DNA from: Apium graveolens
Taxonomy: Eukaryota > Streptophyta > Magnoliopsida > Apiales > Apiaceae
Length of the DNA: 64,000 bases
Direction: 5' to 3'
Assembly (NCBI RefSeq): GCF_009905375.1
Contig: NC_133656.1
Location: 231,473,739-231,537,738 of the forward strand
The position numbers and the translations under genes were made by a program. This document shows, in pieces, positions 12,831 to 25,772 of the stretch. Position 1 is the stretch's first letter. Each line of letters starts with the position of its first letter. A model generated the notes under the pieces. It saw only the letters and a program-made list of their open reading frames with translations. It was not told the DNA's origin and ran no database searches.

Positions 12831-14728
12831 TCAGTTAGTAATTCATATTAAGTTGTTTGTTATGTTTGCATGGAGAACTATTAATATGTATGGATTTGTT
12901 GTTTAATTTCCTGTGTTTGAACATGCTGCATATTGTATGTTAAATTTGTGGGATGAATTGTATTATGCAATAACTTTTGGCCACCAATTTAAGTGTTGAA
13001 TTTTGCTGTGAAGCTTTTTGTAATCTTGTGACTCGACTGTTGAGGCTCATGAGTATTGAGTAAACTGCAGAGGGTGTCGCAATTTCAGAAATTAGACTAA
13101 AAATGGACAAATTGCCGTTGACCATGAGGTAGTAAACTAGTCTCTTCTCATCTTTTATATCTATTACTGTGAGTGTTATATAAAAAACAAAACATTCAAG
13201 TTTTGGTACTTTTTTAGTACACACTTAATTTATTGAATTACTCATTAGCATTATAATCGAATTATAATAGAAAAAGAATTAAAAATCATTTTCAAATATA
13301 ACACGTTACCTTTTTAATTTCTCTCAATTAAAACAACTTCTCACGAACAAGTTTATTTAATAATATAGAATAATAATATTATAACCACTAATAACTAATA
13401 AATTACCTTTTTCAGCTACTTAATTGTTTATTTTATTTAATTATTATTTTACTTAAAGACTTTATTAAGCTTCTTCACTTTAACAATTCATAAATTCTTA
13501 ACTGCTTTACAAGAACAACTTAACACCTTCGTCCTTATTACCCGACAACAACAAACAATCTCATCTCATAGTTTAAGACAATGAAAAAACCATTTGTTCT
13601 TAAAACAATGCAAAAGTCAAAAACACATGCATCTCTGACCAGTAGTTGTCGCATATATATATTTTGTACGGGTCCACACTAAAAAATATTAGTTTTATAT
13701 AATTTTTACCAATTAATGTAATTTATCTATATATATTATTATATTAAATACGAAACTTTACGGTTCTTCCTTTAATTATATAATTGCCCTTTCATAAAAA
13801 AATAAATATTTTACTCAATTACCCTTACTTAATTAATATTTAACCAATTACCTTTATAAAAAAAATATGTTGCCTTTTTTATTTTCACCAACTAAAATAA
13901 CTCTTTCTCTACCAATATTTTAGACAATTTTTTTAATCTATACCTTTTTAAGTAAAACATTTTGTTTTTTTATTTTCTTCAAACAAAACAAATATTTCTC
14001 TAAAAATATTATGAACAATTCTTTTTAATATATGTTGATTATCTATCTATCAATCCATCTATTTTTTATACTGCCTACTATTATATTAAAGACGAAACAA
14101 TGTAACTTTGGTTGGTAGTTGGTCTGGTCTCCGTATTATAGTAATATTTAAAATAAAACACTCGCATAAATAGATTTAAATTCACAATATAATTATATAA
14201 ATACAAATAAAATTGTAATATGTCTAATGGTTTTGATTTAAACAAAATAATATATATAATATGAAATAAAATTATACTATTGATCCAATCCTAAATAAAA
14301 AATAAAAATAAATTACTTACAATTAGTTGGATTTGGAGCCTCGCATTAAAATAAAATAATAAAGACTAATTAAAATTTGAAAGCAAATTCATTTGGTGGA
14401 TATAATATCATCAGGCTAAAATAAAAAATAAACGAGGTAAAACAAAATAAATTGAAAGTAAATTCGTTTGGAAGATATAATGTCATCGACCTAAAATAAA
14501 ATTATACATATTATCAATTCGGTCGAAAACATATTAATTTTGATTCCGGGCTAAAATGAAATTAAACAAAAAACTAAATATAATTAGCTGGATTGGGTTG
14601 ACATAGCAGGTCTCAGAATAAAACCAAGATTTGCTATCTCATGGTAAAACAGGGTAAAACAGTACAATAAATACTACCGTTCTAGATAAAAAATATTTAT
14701 TACCTCATATTTGCTATCTTATATTTTG
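12831..14728. other. AT-rich 3' flank and repeat debris, no gene seen
   Basis: The first ~150 bp is probably the 3' UTR of the BAHD gene; no single polyadenylation signal stands out. From about 13600 to 14700 similar AT-rich words recur (for example TATTAAATACGAAAC and TATTAAAGACGAAAC), suggesting decayed transposon sequence. No coding region is supported. Confidence 0.4.
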
Positions 14729-14741
14729 CTTTGATACCACT

Positions 14742-15968
14742 TGTTAGATAATGAATAAATATGGGGGATGTGTCTTAGTATTTTTCTGCTTTTCTTGATT
14801 TGTTTATGGTGGTGAACAAAGTAAATTAAACCTTGAAGTGAAATGTATTAAAACTGAAATTAAACAATTAAGAGTAAAGAACATAGATCTTTTAAAACTC
14901 ACTTAATTTTATATTAAAATTAAGAATGTTTTGCTACAAGATTTCTAGGCTCTTGGTTGCTAAAGAGCTTAGCTTCTTCCTTGAGAGAATACAAGATATT
15001 TCTGATCTAAATTGTTACTTCTTACAAAGCATCCAATGTTTACTTTATTTAAAAACAGTAAAACTGGTTATTACATAGCATGCAACAGCATGTACTAAAC
15101 CCTATTTTTAGATAATCAAATCTTTCTATTTTCGGTCTAGTGTATCTTTGCTAATCTTGCACGCCTGTGACTTTACTCTGACAGTTAATCTTGACCTTTG
15201 ATCTTGTACTCTTCAAACTGCTTTTTGTAGACTTGTCAATCCAACTGATTGGATTGTTTGTTGATTGTTAATCTTGGATATTGAACTGGTCTGCACTTTG
15301 TATTTTGTGTTTTTATCTCGAGATCTCCAGTTTGATATATTGAGAACTTGACATCTCGATAAGTATAATGACTTATCGAGATCTCTCATTACTCTATGGT
15401 TGTTTTGACTTGTAGAGGTCTCTGAGTTCTCTATAAGAGAATTTAACTTGTCGAGATCTCTCATCTTTATGTCTTCACTTTAACTTATCGATATCTCTGA
15501 GTTCTCTAGTGGCAAATAGACTTATCGATATCTCAGAGATCTCTAATGATATTTTGACTTATCGATATCTCAGAGATCTCTAATGATATTTTGATTTGTC
15601 GATATCTCAGAGATCTCTAGTGATATTTTGACTTATCGATATCTCCAGAGTTCTCTAGTGAAGAAATGACTTGTCGATATCTCCAATCTTTATGTCTTCA
15701 ATTTGGCTTGTCGATATCACTGAGTTCTCTAGTAGCTTTCTTGATTTCTCTATAAGTCATTCTGGAGTTCACAAATGACTTCTCTATAACACTAAATATG
15801 TGACTTGTACAGATCTTGACTTAGAATATTTTTCTCAAAACAAATTTATTCAACTCTAAACTTCTTCATAATTCTTCCGAGGCATGATCTTCTTGATCTT
15901 CTTCCAGATAGAATTCTTAGGCTTGACACTGTTTACAGAAATAGACTCCAGTCCGCTCCTTGACATTT
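14742..15968 (-). repeat. Older reversed LTR of the element C family, truncated
   Basis: Read on the minus strand, this stretch matches the LTR at 15969-17402 from about its 115th base to its end: the same CTTGATCTTCTTCCAGATA-type block, the same array of ATCGACAAGTC/TAGAGAACTC motifs, and a CA end at 14742. The complement of a PBS (TGGTATCAAAGC) follows at about 14729-14740. Its first ~115 bp are missing exactly where the left LTR of element C begins. Element C therefore probably inserted into this older copy in the opposite orientation. Confidence 0.75.
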
Positions 15969-17402
15969 TGTTGTAAAATACATGCCTGTACTTTAACAAG
16001 TATAAGATATTTTATCAACCCTAAGTAAGTTGTATTGTTATCTTAATATGTATTTTGTACTTGTAACATTTAAAGTCTGTAAAAATGTCAAAGGAGCAGA
16101 CTGAAGCCTTTTTCCATAAATATCATCAAGCCTAAGAATTTTATCTGGAAGAAGATCAAGAAGATCATGCCTCAGAAGAATTATGAAGAAGCTTGGAGTT
16201 GAATAAAGTTGTTTTAGGAAAAATACTCTAAGTCAAGATCTTTACAAGTCACATATTTAATGTTATAGGGAAGTCATTTGAGAACTCCAGAATGACTTAT
16301 CGAGAAGTCAGGAAAGCTACTAGAGAACTCAGTGAGATATCGACAAGTCAAGAAGACATGAAGGTTGGAGATATCGACAAGTCATTTCTTCACTAGAGAA
16401 CTCGGAGTTATCGACAATTCTACATTCATTAGAGAACTCTGAGTTATCGATAAGTCTAAGTCTACTAGAGAACTCAGAGATATCGATAACTCTAAATTCA
16501 CTAGAGAACTCAGAGACATCGACAAGTTAAATTTTGACTAGAGAACTCTGAAATATCGACAAGTTAAATTTGACTAGAGAACTCTGAGATATCGACAAGT
16601 CAAGAAGCTACTAAAGAACTAAGAGTTATCGATAAGTCAAAGTGAAGATGTGAAGACTAGAGATCTCGACAAGCCAAAATTCTCTTATAGAGAACTGAAG
16701 ACCTCTACAAGCCAAACTAAATATAGAGTACTAGAGATCTCGATAAGCCAATATACTTATCAAGATGTTAGGTGCTCTATAGACCTAAAACTGGAGATCT
16801 CGAGGTAAAATCTCAAAGTACAAGTTGCAGATCGGTTCAATATCCAAGATTAACAATCAACAAACAATCCAAACAGCTGGATTGACAAGTCTACAAAAAA
16901 CAGCTTGAAGAATATGCAAGATCAATGGTAAAGATTAATTGACAAAGAAAGGTCAAAGTGAACACGGGATGCTAAAGACATGCTAAGCTAGAAATGGAAG
17001 ATCTACTTTTCTATAAATAGAAATGACAAGTGACAACTTAGAAAAGCTAATAGCATGTCTTATTGCACACTGTGTAAACCATCAGTTAACCGAGTTATAA
17101 AGTTAACACTGGTCCTTAGTCAGTTGTAACAATTTAGATAAATTTCTTGTAACACTCTCAAGAAGAAGCTAAGCTCTTTATCAACAAAGAGCCTAGAAAT
17201 TTTGTAGCAAAACAGTCTTAATTTTAATATAAAATTAAGTGAGTTTTGAAGATCTGTGTTCTTTATTTTCTGCAAGCTTAAATTCTGCATGAACACATTT
17301 CATTACAAGATTTAGTTTACTTTGTTCAACCATAAACATTAAAGAAAAGCACAAAAACAGTAAAACACATTCACCCCCCTGTGTGTTATTCATTTCCTAA
17401 CA
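15969..17402 (+). repeat. Left LTR of element C
   Basis: It starts TGTTGTAAAATACATG and ends CATTTCCTAACA, followed two bases later by the primer site. The stretch 16260-16760 carries about ten copies of a ~38-bp degenerate tandem unit built from ACTAGAGAACTC and ATATCGACAAGTC blocks. A short hairpin-like CTATAAATAGAAATG box at about 17010 may be its TATA box. Confidence 0.85.
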
Positions 17403-17404
17403 AG

Positions 17405-17416
17405 TGGTATTAGAGC
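17405..17416 (+). other. Primer binding site of element C
   Basis: TGGTATTAGAGC differs at one base from the canonical copia site TGGTATCAGAGC, complementary to the 3' end of initiator Met-tRNA. It lies two bases after the LTR end. Confidence 0.8.
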
Positions 17417-17453
17417 AAAATCTGAAAGTAAATAGATTCAAGATCTTGGAAGA

Positions 17454-18537
17454 ATGAATACACAAAAAATCAGTAGCATCAAAATTCCTACATTTGACAA
17501 AGCTAACTACACCCTTCGGAAAAAGAAAATGATATTGTTTATCAGGATGGCCAATCCACTCTACATTCAGATCCTCAAGAATGGACCCTTCATTCATATG
17601 GTTAGAGTTAAAGAATTTATAGATGGAGACATGGTTATTCCAGCTCATTTTGCTCCAAAAGATCCTTCTGAGTATTCTGACCCTGAAAAGGAGAAAGTCT
17701 CCCTAGATAGTAGCTTGCAATTAATATTGATTGAGTCACTTGAAAATGTGATGTACAATAACATTGTCTACTGTGACACTACCAAGAAAATATGGGAAAA
17801 GATTGAGATACTCTGTGAAGTAACTGAAGAAGTTAGGTCAAACCAAAGAAGAATACTGATTTCACAGTATGAGGGTTTTATGGAAAAGTCAAAGGAAAGT
17901 ATTACCGATGTGTTTAAAAGGTTCAATAAGCTGATAAATGATTTGCAGCTTCATGACAAATATTATGAAGCTGAAGAAGTGAACATGAAGTTCTTGCTTA
18001 CTCTCCCTGATCATTTGGAACAGAAAATGTCAGCAATCAGGGAATGAAGAGACTTAAGTAGGATAACACTTGAAGTTCTATATGGAATTCTCAAAACATA
18101 TGAACTTGAAATGATTCAGAGAAAATCATTAAGATCTGACCAAGGACATGTTGTAGATGGTTCAAGTGCTTTAATTGTCAATGAAATCCAAACATCGACT
18201 ATGAGTCAAGATCTCAAATACCAGTTTCCTCAACAAGTGAGCAAAGAACAAATGATTCACAGGAACAAGTCATTTTGAAATTAGAAAAAGATGAGTTCTA
18301 CACTCTTGAAGAACTGGATGAGCTAGATCAGTCAATGGTCTATTTGGCTAGAAAATTCTCTAATATTAGAGTAAAGAAGTCAAGATACTTCAGGAGTAAA
18401 GGACAGTCTTTCAATAAAGACAACAGTTGGAAAGAAAAAGGGAAGTACAATTTTGATAGTAACAATGGCTACAAAATTGGATCTGTTGACAGATCTAATA
18501 TAAGGTGCTTCAATTGTGATGAACTAGCACTACCCCA
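17454..18537 (+). pseudogene. gag: gag of element C, broken
   Basis: The frame starts MNTQKISSIKIPTFDKANY and runs 197 codons to a TGA at 18045-18047. The same frame then continues (RDLSRITLEVLYGILKTYE) to about 18240, after which the frame shifts. The zinc-knuckle region (IRCFNCDELA, near 18500-18537) is cut after its first two cysteines, where CACTACCCC... sequence begins. The gag core with SLQLILIESLENVMY and KIWEKIEILCE is typical of SIRE-type plant copia gag, the nucleocapsid protein of the virus-like particle. It is non-functional because of the stop, the frameshift and the truncation. Confidence 0.7.
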
Positions 18538-21163
18538 TAGATTGGATTCTGCAACCGTTTACATTGGGGTTGCAAAAAAAAATGTAATAATAACCTTCTA
18601 AACCCATGTCTATCGCAACCCCTATTTTTTTATGTTGCGGTATAGTCAAAATGTGTTACCAAAATGACATAGATGATTTTTATTTTAATTAATTAATAAT
18701 TATTTACATAGAAATGAAATTATAATTGAAATATATATTTTATTTATTTTTAGAAGTTAATAATATTAGTGTAGTGATTTACAATATTATATTGATAAAT
18801 GTAACGCTTTATAAAACACAACAAGCCATTAATTAGTTGATATATTGATCATTTTACGATATTTATATATTATTTAATTTATTTGTTTCTCATAATTAAA
18901 TGTTAAAATTATTATTTATTAAAAAAGAGAAATTAATGATTTAAATTGCAACACTGGTCTAACACAGATTTAATAGGGTATTATTACAGATATTTATGAT
19001 ATTTTTATAACACGAGAAATTTTTAATTTTTTGAAAAGGATTAAAATATTAATATATATAAATAATTAATTTTGATTTCTAAAGTTTAACTATTCATTGA
19101 AGGAGTAATTTATGATAGTATTTATAAAGTATTTTATAATTTAAAATTTAAAATTTAAATAATAAAATTTATAAAAATAATTAATAATTTTAATATCAAA
19201 ATATATATTTATAAAAAAAGAAAAAGTCCAAAAAAGTTTTAGAGGGGCGGCAAAATTGCCGCGTTCTTATTTTAACAAAAAAATTGAAGTTGAAAAGATT
19301 TTAAGAAATAATACTGGTATTGATTTCTCTATTTTCCAAACCCGATTACATCTCTAATTTTTAATCAAAAATTCAGGCCAAATCTGTGTTTGCTCATACA
19401 AATTGATCATGAATTCTTATTCTCCCTGCTTTTCTCTCTCGATTCATATACAAAAGTCAATATTTCTAGTCCTGAATCACTCAATTTCTCAAACCCTAAT
19501 TTGTTCTTCATAGATGCTCTCTCTCCCATTATTCAGTAAATCTTTGTGTCTTCTCAGTGATATGATGTTAAACACGATGTTAAAACACTTATTTCACTCG
19601 TTCGAACTTCAAATTAATCATTCGATCATTATTTCGAAGCTATTCAGTTCATCAATGGCGATTCTGCATCTCAGTGATGATTCCAGGCTAGTAAAGACGA
19701 TTGCTTACCCTCCTCATGAAGATCAAGCTCAAATCAATGGCGGCCGCATCAAAACTCGACAACTCGATGATGAAACTCGGTGAGTCAACTCAAGGGCTTG
19801 AACCTAGTCAGGCTTCTACAGTCAATTTCACTACAATTGCTGGATAATCTATACTTTGAGGTATAAATATAGGTAGTTCAATGAGACTTAAGGCAATGGC
19901 TCAGGTGAAAATTTCTCAAAACCCTTGTATTTGTATAAGTAAATCGATCTCTCTTTATTATTCGAGTTATTTTTTAGATTGGGTGTTATGTATATATAGT
20001 TGATGTCTTGATTAGTGTTCAATTAGCTTAGATTTATATGCATTGAGTATGTTCATTAATTCTAGTGGAAATAACTTTGTCTGATTATAGTGTGCAAGCA
20101 CTACATTATCCTTGCTAAGTGATATTTAGAGGGTTTGTGAATTGATAAATTCTGCATTACGATATAATTCCGTGATGGTTAATTCTGAGATTGCTAGATG
20201 GCTTGCTTGATTAATAACATTGATTTATCTGTGATATCTCTTGAACTTAGCAGATTGCTATAATGGTTCTCAAATTTATGATATTTGTTTTGCCTTATTT
20301 ACATAAACTAATGTTCTGCTTGTAACTCCGTTCAAGGAGCAATTAGCAAATTTAAGGAGTACCATTTAGCTGTACCATGATATATAAGAGTATAAAGAAT
20401 ATGAAAAGGATAGCCCTTGTAATTTAATGCACCATATTCTTACCTAACCATAATAGACATTGAGCTTGTAAAACAAAGAGATTTACCTCGCGTCCAGTGT
20501 CTAGAACGTGCAGTGTCTAGAAAGATATTTATCTAGTAACACTTGTACATTGTGCTTACCAATTTTTATACCCTGGTGACTAATAACAGCAAGAAGATGT
20601 GCAGTTGTATAAGTCACTATTTTTTAACTAAAATAATTAATAAATCGAATGGACACATTTATCATTATAAATCCAAGGTAGAAAGAACCATTCATGTGCA
20701 ATGATTCATACTTTCCATCATCACATCAGTTGCTTGAGATACCGGCTGCTTATCGTATAATTATAAGTGGCATACCTATACAAAATCACCTTAAGGTACT
20801 GACTGTATGTTACAGCAGTTAACCTTTATTTTTTCTAAATTTGTAGCAATTAATCTTATCTTTTGTAGTGGTTACTCTGTTTCATAGTTAAATTCCTGTT
20901 CCCAGTTAAATTTAAGTTTATATTTGTACAAAATTTGATATGGTTTAATTTGAATTATATTTGAAGTAATGATTAATATCACAAGGTTTATTTCGACTTA
21001 ATTACTTTGGCATTGTAATAAACCCATGTCTGAAGTTAAATCTTTGTATTTCACAAACACAGTAAAGAAGGCATTTCTGGAACAGAGAAACACAATTTAT
21101 AACTTTCCTCTAGCAAGTAATGGTTTTAATCCTTTCTTGTATTAAAATATATATAATAATTCG
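18538..21163. other. Insert in element C, CACTA-like left end, no gene recognised
   Basis: The break in gag begins CACTACCCCATAGATTGG, and two sub-terminal words with GGTTGCAAAA/GCAACCCC follow, as at the ends of CACTA (En/Spm) elements. GTAGTG at about 20867-20873 could be the opposite end, but the 3-bp flanks do not match. Around 19380-19850 the sequence is less AT-rich and contains an 89-codon frame without recognisable homology. No transposase is visible. The block ends where the LTR of copy A begins. Confidence 0.35.
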
Positions 21164-22160
21164 AATTACTTACATTTAATTTAAATCCATATTTAAATTA
21201 AATAATCCTCCAATCATTCTTTGTGCGACCCTTTAGGCTATTATTACGTTGACAACAATTTTAAATCTAATTTAAAATCATAAATAATGAGCGGCATCTA
21301 GTAATACACCATTGTTACCCAAGTAATAATAATTAAATCGGTGATCGATTAAACTTTTTGTGTATAATGTACAATGTACTATAATCCTTTTAACCATATA
21401 TTATAGATTAAACTCGAGGCATGTTATGTGTCATCCTCTTCATAATTTAATCCAGGTTTCCTTGATCGATGAGTAGACTATAACATCAAATCAACATTTG
21501 AGCATGTCCATGCATTTCATAGTCTAACTCAAACAAGAGGCCAATAATATCACTCCTAAAATAGGAGGGTTAAATCCTTTCTAGATCATTCATATTTCTC
21601 ATATGATTCATAATATACCCAATATACACTTTTATAATCACCCGGTCAAATGTAACTTTTAATGAAACCAAAGTAAATTAATTCTCATATAGAAATATAA
21701 TGATTTTAAGTCTAAGGACCAATACATTATTATCACTGTGAGAATTACTTATGACACAACAGACATGTAGAATCTCACATTGGGTCTTCCAGCACCATGT
21801 ATATAATACATGTGCATGTGTTTTGACTTTAGTATCGCTATACCTATGATCAATGAGATGTGATCATCAGTCAACATTCACACTAGTCTTAATACATTAT
21901 TATTGTCCCTTAATAATAATACTCGACTAGGGATCTTTAGGAATATCGATACTATTCTCATAATCTCATTTCTAAGTCACGTACTTTGAGATATAAAATT
22001 ACATATCATATTCCAAGGACATTTATTAATCTAACATCTTATCGCTGAAAATAAAGATATACTAAATTACTAAAGAATAATCCATATAATCAGAATTAAT
22101 AATCCAAATGTTTCATAATATAAACATAATAGTGTTGTCTCCAGGGCACAAACACTAACA
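21164..22160 (-). repeat. 3' LTR of copia copy A (truncated)
   Basis: Read on the minus strand it starts TGTTAGTGTTTGTGCCC at 22160, directly after a polypurine tract (GCAAGTGGGAGAT, minus strand). It matches the LTR at 28446-29733 closely over ~1.0 kb. The remaining ~290 bp of that LTR are absent here, where the match stops at about 21164. Confidence 0.8.
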
Positions 22161-25100
22161 ATCTCCCACTTGCACTAGAGCCAATCACCCAGATATCTAA
22201 TACCCATGGAACTAGTATGACCTTCGTGCTTTTGCTACGACAAAGTTTTAGTCAGTGGGTCTGCAATATTATCATCAGTATGCACTTTACATATATGTAT
22301 ATCTCCTCCATACACCAAGAATGAATCTTTAGTCCTTTTCTAGTACTTAAGAATATTATTGACTATTGTCCAGTGACCCTCGCCAGGAATAGACTGGTAT
22401 CTGCTCGTCATGCTCAAGGCATACGAAACATCAGGTCGAGTACATATCATCGCATACATTATAGATCCAATTGCCGAAGCATATGGAACTTTGCTCATAC
22501 GGCCCTTATCATCTAATGATTTAGGGCAGTTGTCTTTTGAGATCAATATCCCAAGAGACATTGGGACATATCCTCTTTTTGCCTCTTGCATCCCGAAACG
22601 ATGCAATACTTTGTCAATGTATGTACTCTGACTTAGGCCGATTAATTTCCTTGATATATCTCTATAGATCTTGATCCCTAATATATAGGTAGCATCACCT
22701 AAGTCCTTCATCGAGAAACTATTTCCCAACCAAGTCTTTAACAGCCTGTAGAGAAGGTATGTCATTCCCTATTAGTAATATGTCATCTACATATAGTACT
22801 AGGAATGCCACGTGGCTCCCACTAACCTTCTTATAAATACATGGTTCATCTTCATTTTGAATAAAGCCAAATTATTTGACTGTTTCATCAAAATGACGAT
22901 TCCATCTCCTTGAGGCTTGCTTCAATCCATAAATAGATCGAAGCAACTTATAGACCATCTTAGCAAACTTGGGATTGACAAAACCCTCAGGTTGTATCAT
23001 GTATACATCCTCTTCAAGGCTCCCATTTAAGAAAGCGGTTTTGACATCCATTTGCCAAATCTCATAGTCGTAGTAAGCAGCTATTGCTAGCAAAATCCTG
23101 ATGGACTTGACCATTTCAACTGGTGAAAAGGTCTCATCATAGTTTATACCATGAACTTGTTTGAAACCTTTTGCCACCAGTCGCGCTTTATAGGTCTGTA
23201 CTTTACCATCCATGTGAGTTTTCTTCTTGAAAACCCACTTGCACCCTATAGGTTTTACCCTTCAGGTGGATCAACTAAAGTCCATACTTTATTTTGATAC
23301 ATGGATTCTATTTCGGATTTCATGGCCTCTAGCCATCTCTCGGAGTCTGGACTGTTCATAGCATCTTGGTAGGTAAGAGGCTCATCATTATCTATGAGCA
23401 TTACATCATCATCTCGAGTCAAGAGAAATCCATAATATCTCCCTGGCTCATGATGAGCCCTACTAGATCTACGAACAACATGTGTTTCCGGAGCAGGAAC
23501 ATCTTGATGTACTTCCTGCCCATTTTCCAACTCTGATTCAATATTATTTTGTACAACTCGATCTTCATCGAGATCTATAGTCCTCCCACTAATTTTCTTT
23601 GAAAGTAACTCTCTTTCAAGAAATACAACGGTTCGAGCAACAAACACTTTATTCTCGGTAGGATTATAGAAACTATACCCTTTAGTTTCTTCAGGATATC
23701 CCACAAAATAACATTTATCCGATTTTGGTCCCAGCTTGTCAGACACCAAGCGTTTCACAAACGCTTTGCATCCCCATACTTTTATAAAAGACATGCTGTG
23801 ACGTTTCTCAGTCCATATCTCATATGGAGTCTTTTGAACCGATTTAGTTGGAACTCGGTTTAGTGTATATGCAGCCGTTTCTAGAGAATAACCCCAGAAA
23901 CCTATTGGAAGATCTGCTAGACTCATCATCGATCGCACCATATCCAACAAGGTACGATTTCTCCTCCCAGAAACTCCATTCCATTGAGGCGTTCCAGGAG
24001 GAGTAAGTTGTGATACGATACCACACTCCTTCAAGAAACCTTTAAATTCGAGGCTTAAGTATTCTCCTCCACGATCTGATCGTAGAACTTTTATACTTTC
24101 CCCTGTTTGCTTTTCCACTTCAGCCTTGTATTCTTTGAACTTTTCAAAAGAATCGGATTTTTTCTTCAAAAGATACACATATACATATCTACTGAAATCA
24201 TCAGTAAAGTAATGAAGTAGTAAAAACCACCTCTTGCCATCATACACATTGGACCACATACATCACTATGTATAAGTTATAATCATTCGGTGGCCCTTTC
24301 ACCTTGTCCGATAAAATGAGCTTTAGCCATTTTGCCAATGGGACAAGATTTGCATTCTTCGTATGATTCAAAATCAAACTTATCCAAGTAACCATCTTTA
24401 TATAATTTGGAAATGCGTTTCTCATTTATGTGACCTAAACGACAATGCCAAAGGTATGTTTGATTTGAGTCTTTCATCTTAATACGTTTATTATCATTAT
24501 TTATGTTATAGACAAAAGTATCTATATCAAGAACATATAAACCATTAAACAAAAGTGCAATCCCGTAGGTAACATTATTGAACGAAAAGGAACAACTATT
24601 GTTCTGAATCAAAAACGAAAAACCTTTCTTGTCCAAACAAGAAACCGAAATAATGTTTCTGCAAATCGCAGGCACGTAAAAACAGTTATCTAGTTCTAAA
24701 ACAAGCTCAGTGGGCAACGATAAACGGTAAGTCCCTACAGCTAAATCAGCAACCTTTGCTCCATTGCCAACTCGTAGGTCGACTTCTCCCTTCGCCAATG
24801 CCCTTCTTCCCTAAAGTTCCTGCACATTTATACAAATGTGAGAACCACATCCAGTATCTAATACCCAAGATGTAGAGGTAGACAAATTGACTTCAATAAC
24901 ATAAATACCTGAATCAGAAGCAGTAACAACAACCTTCTTCTTCTTCAGATCCTCCAAATAAGCATGACAGTTCCTCTTCCAATGACCTGGTTTCATGCAA
25001 TAGTGACAATCACCAACCTTTGGAACACCACCTTTAGGCTTCAAAGCCTTGGTCAGATCAGGTTTCAGATTGGCATTCGATTTAGATCCCATCTTCCTCT

Positions 25101-25772
25101 TGCCTTTCCATTTACCCTTTCCTATGGCCTTCCCCTTACTCACCATCAACATGGAAGCAGGGGATGTCTTATGAACGTTGGTCTCAGCAGTTTTCAACAT
25201 AGCCAACAGTTCGGTGGGGTTCTTATCTATCTCATTTATATTGTAATTCATCATAAATTGAGAATAATTATTGTTTAAAGATGGCAAAATTAGGTCAATC
25301 TGGTGCTCCACAACAATCGGGGCACCTAACTTGGCAAGGTACTCAATATACCCAATCATCCTTAGAACATGCGGTCCAATCGGATCACGTTCTCCCTGCT
25401 TACATGCATGCAACAATTTGAAAGTATCAAACCTTTCCTGACGAGCCTGTCCTTCAAACATACGTTTAAGGTGCTCAATCATATCATAAGAATCCATATT
25501 CTCATGTTGTTTTTGAAGTTCAGCACTCATGGTCGCTAACATGAGACATTGAACATCCGTGTCATTATCAATATGTTTCTGATAAACATTATGTTGAGCA
25601 CGGGATGCTCCTTCAGTGAGAGGTGCATGACGATGGATATCTATGACATAGAGCTTACGCTCTTATTTGAGGACAATCCTCAAGTTCCTCTACCAGTCAA
25701 GAAAGTTTGTTCCTGTCAGCTTGTCCTTCTCAAGGACTGATCGCACAGAGAAGTTGTTTGAATTGATTGCCA
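22161..25772 (-). pseudogene. pol: gag-pol of copia copy A, broken
   Basis: On the minus strand, gag starts at ATG 25772 (MAINSNNFSVRSVLEKDKL) but soon meets in-frame stops. It recovers at about 25542 and reaches a zinc knuckle (CHYCMKPGHWKRNCHAY). Protease follows (SWVLDTGCGSH), then the pre-integrase domain (WHCRLGHINEKR), integrase core (FTDDFSRYVYVY; RSDRGGEY; TPQWNGVSGRRNRT) and RT (KARLVAKGFKQVHGINYDE; QMDVKTAFLNGSLEEDVYM). The frame is interrupted near 24800, 24270, 23230 and 22800. RNase H is missing: sequence jumps from DSFLVYGGD to CKVHTDDN near the C-terminus. This is the polyprotein of a Ty1/copia retrotransposon, inactive. No 5' LTR was found. Confidence 0.75.

Noticed and set aside
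15300..16800. Regularly spaced short repeats that recall a CRISPR array
   Set aside because: The genome is eukaryotic, the units are degenerate and directly tandem without unique spacers of constant length, and the array recurs inside all three LTR copies of element C.
18538..20873. A complete CACTA transposon with both ends
   Set aside because: CACTAC at 18538 and GTAGTG near 20868 are only six-base matches, the 3-bp flanks differ (TAG against GTT), and no transposase is present.
24964..25278. 104-codon plus-strand frame
   Set aside because: It is the antisense of the gag zinc-knuckle region of copia copy A.
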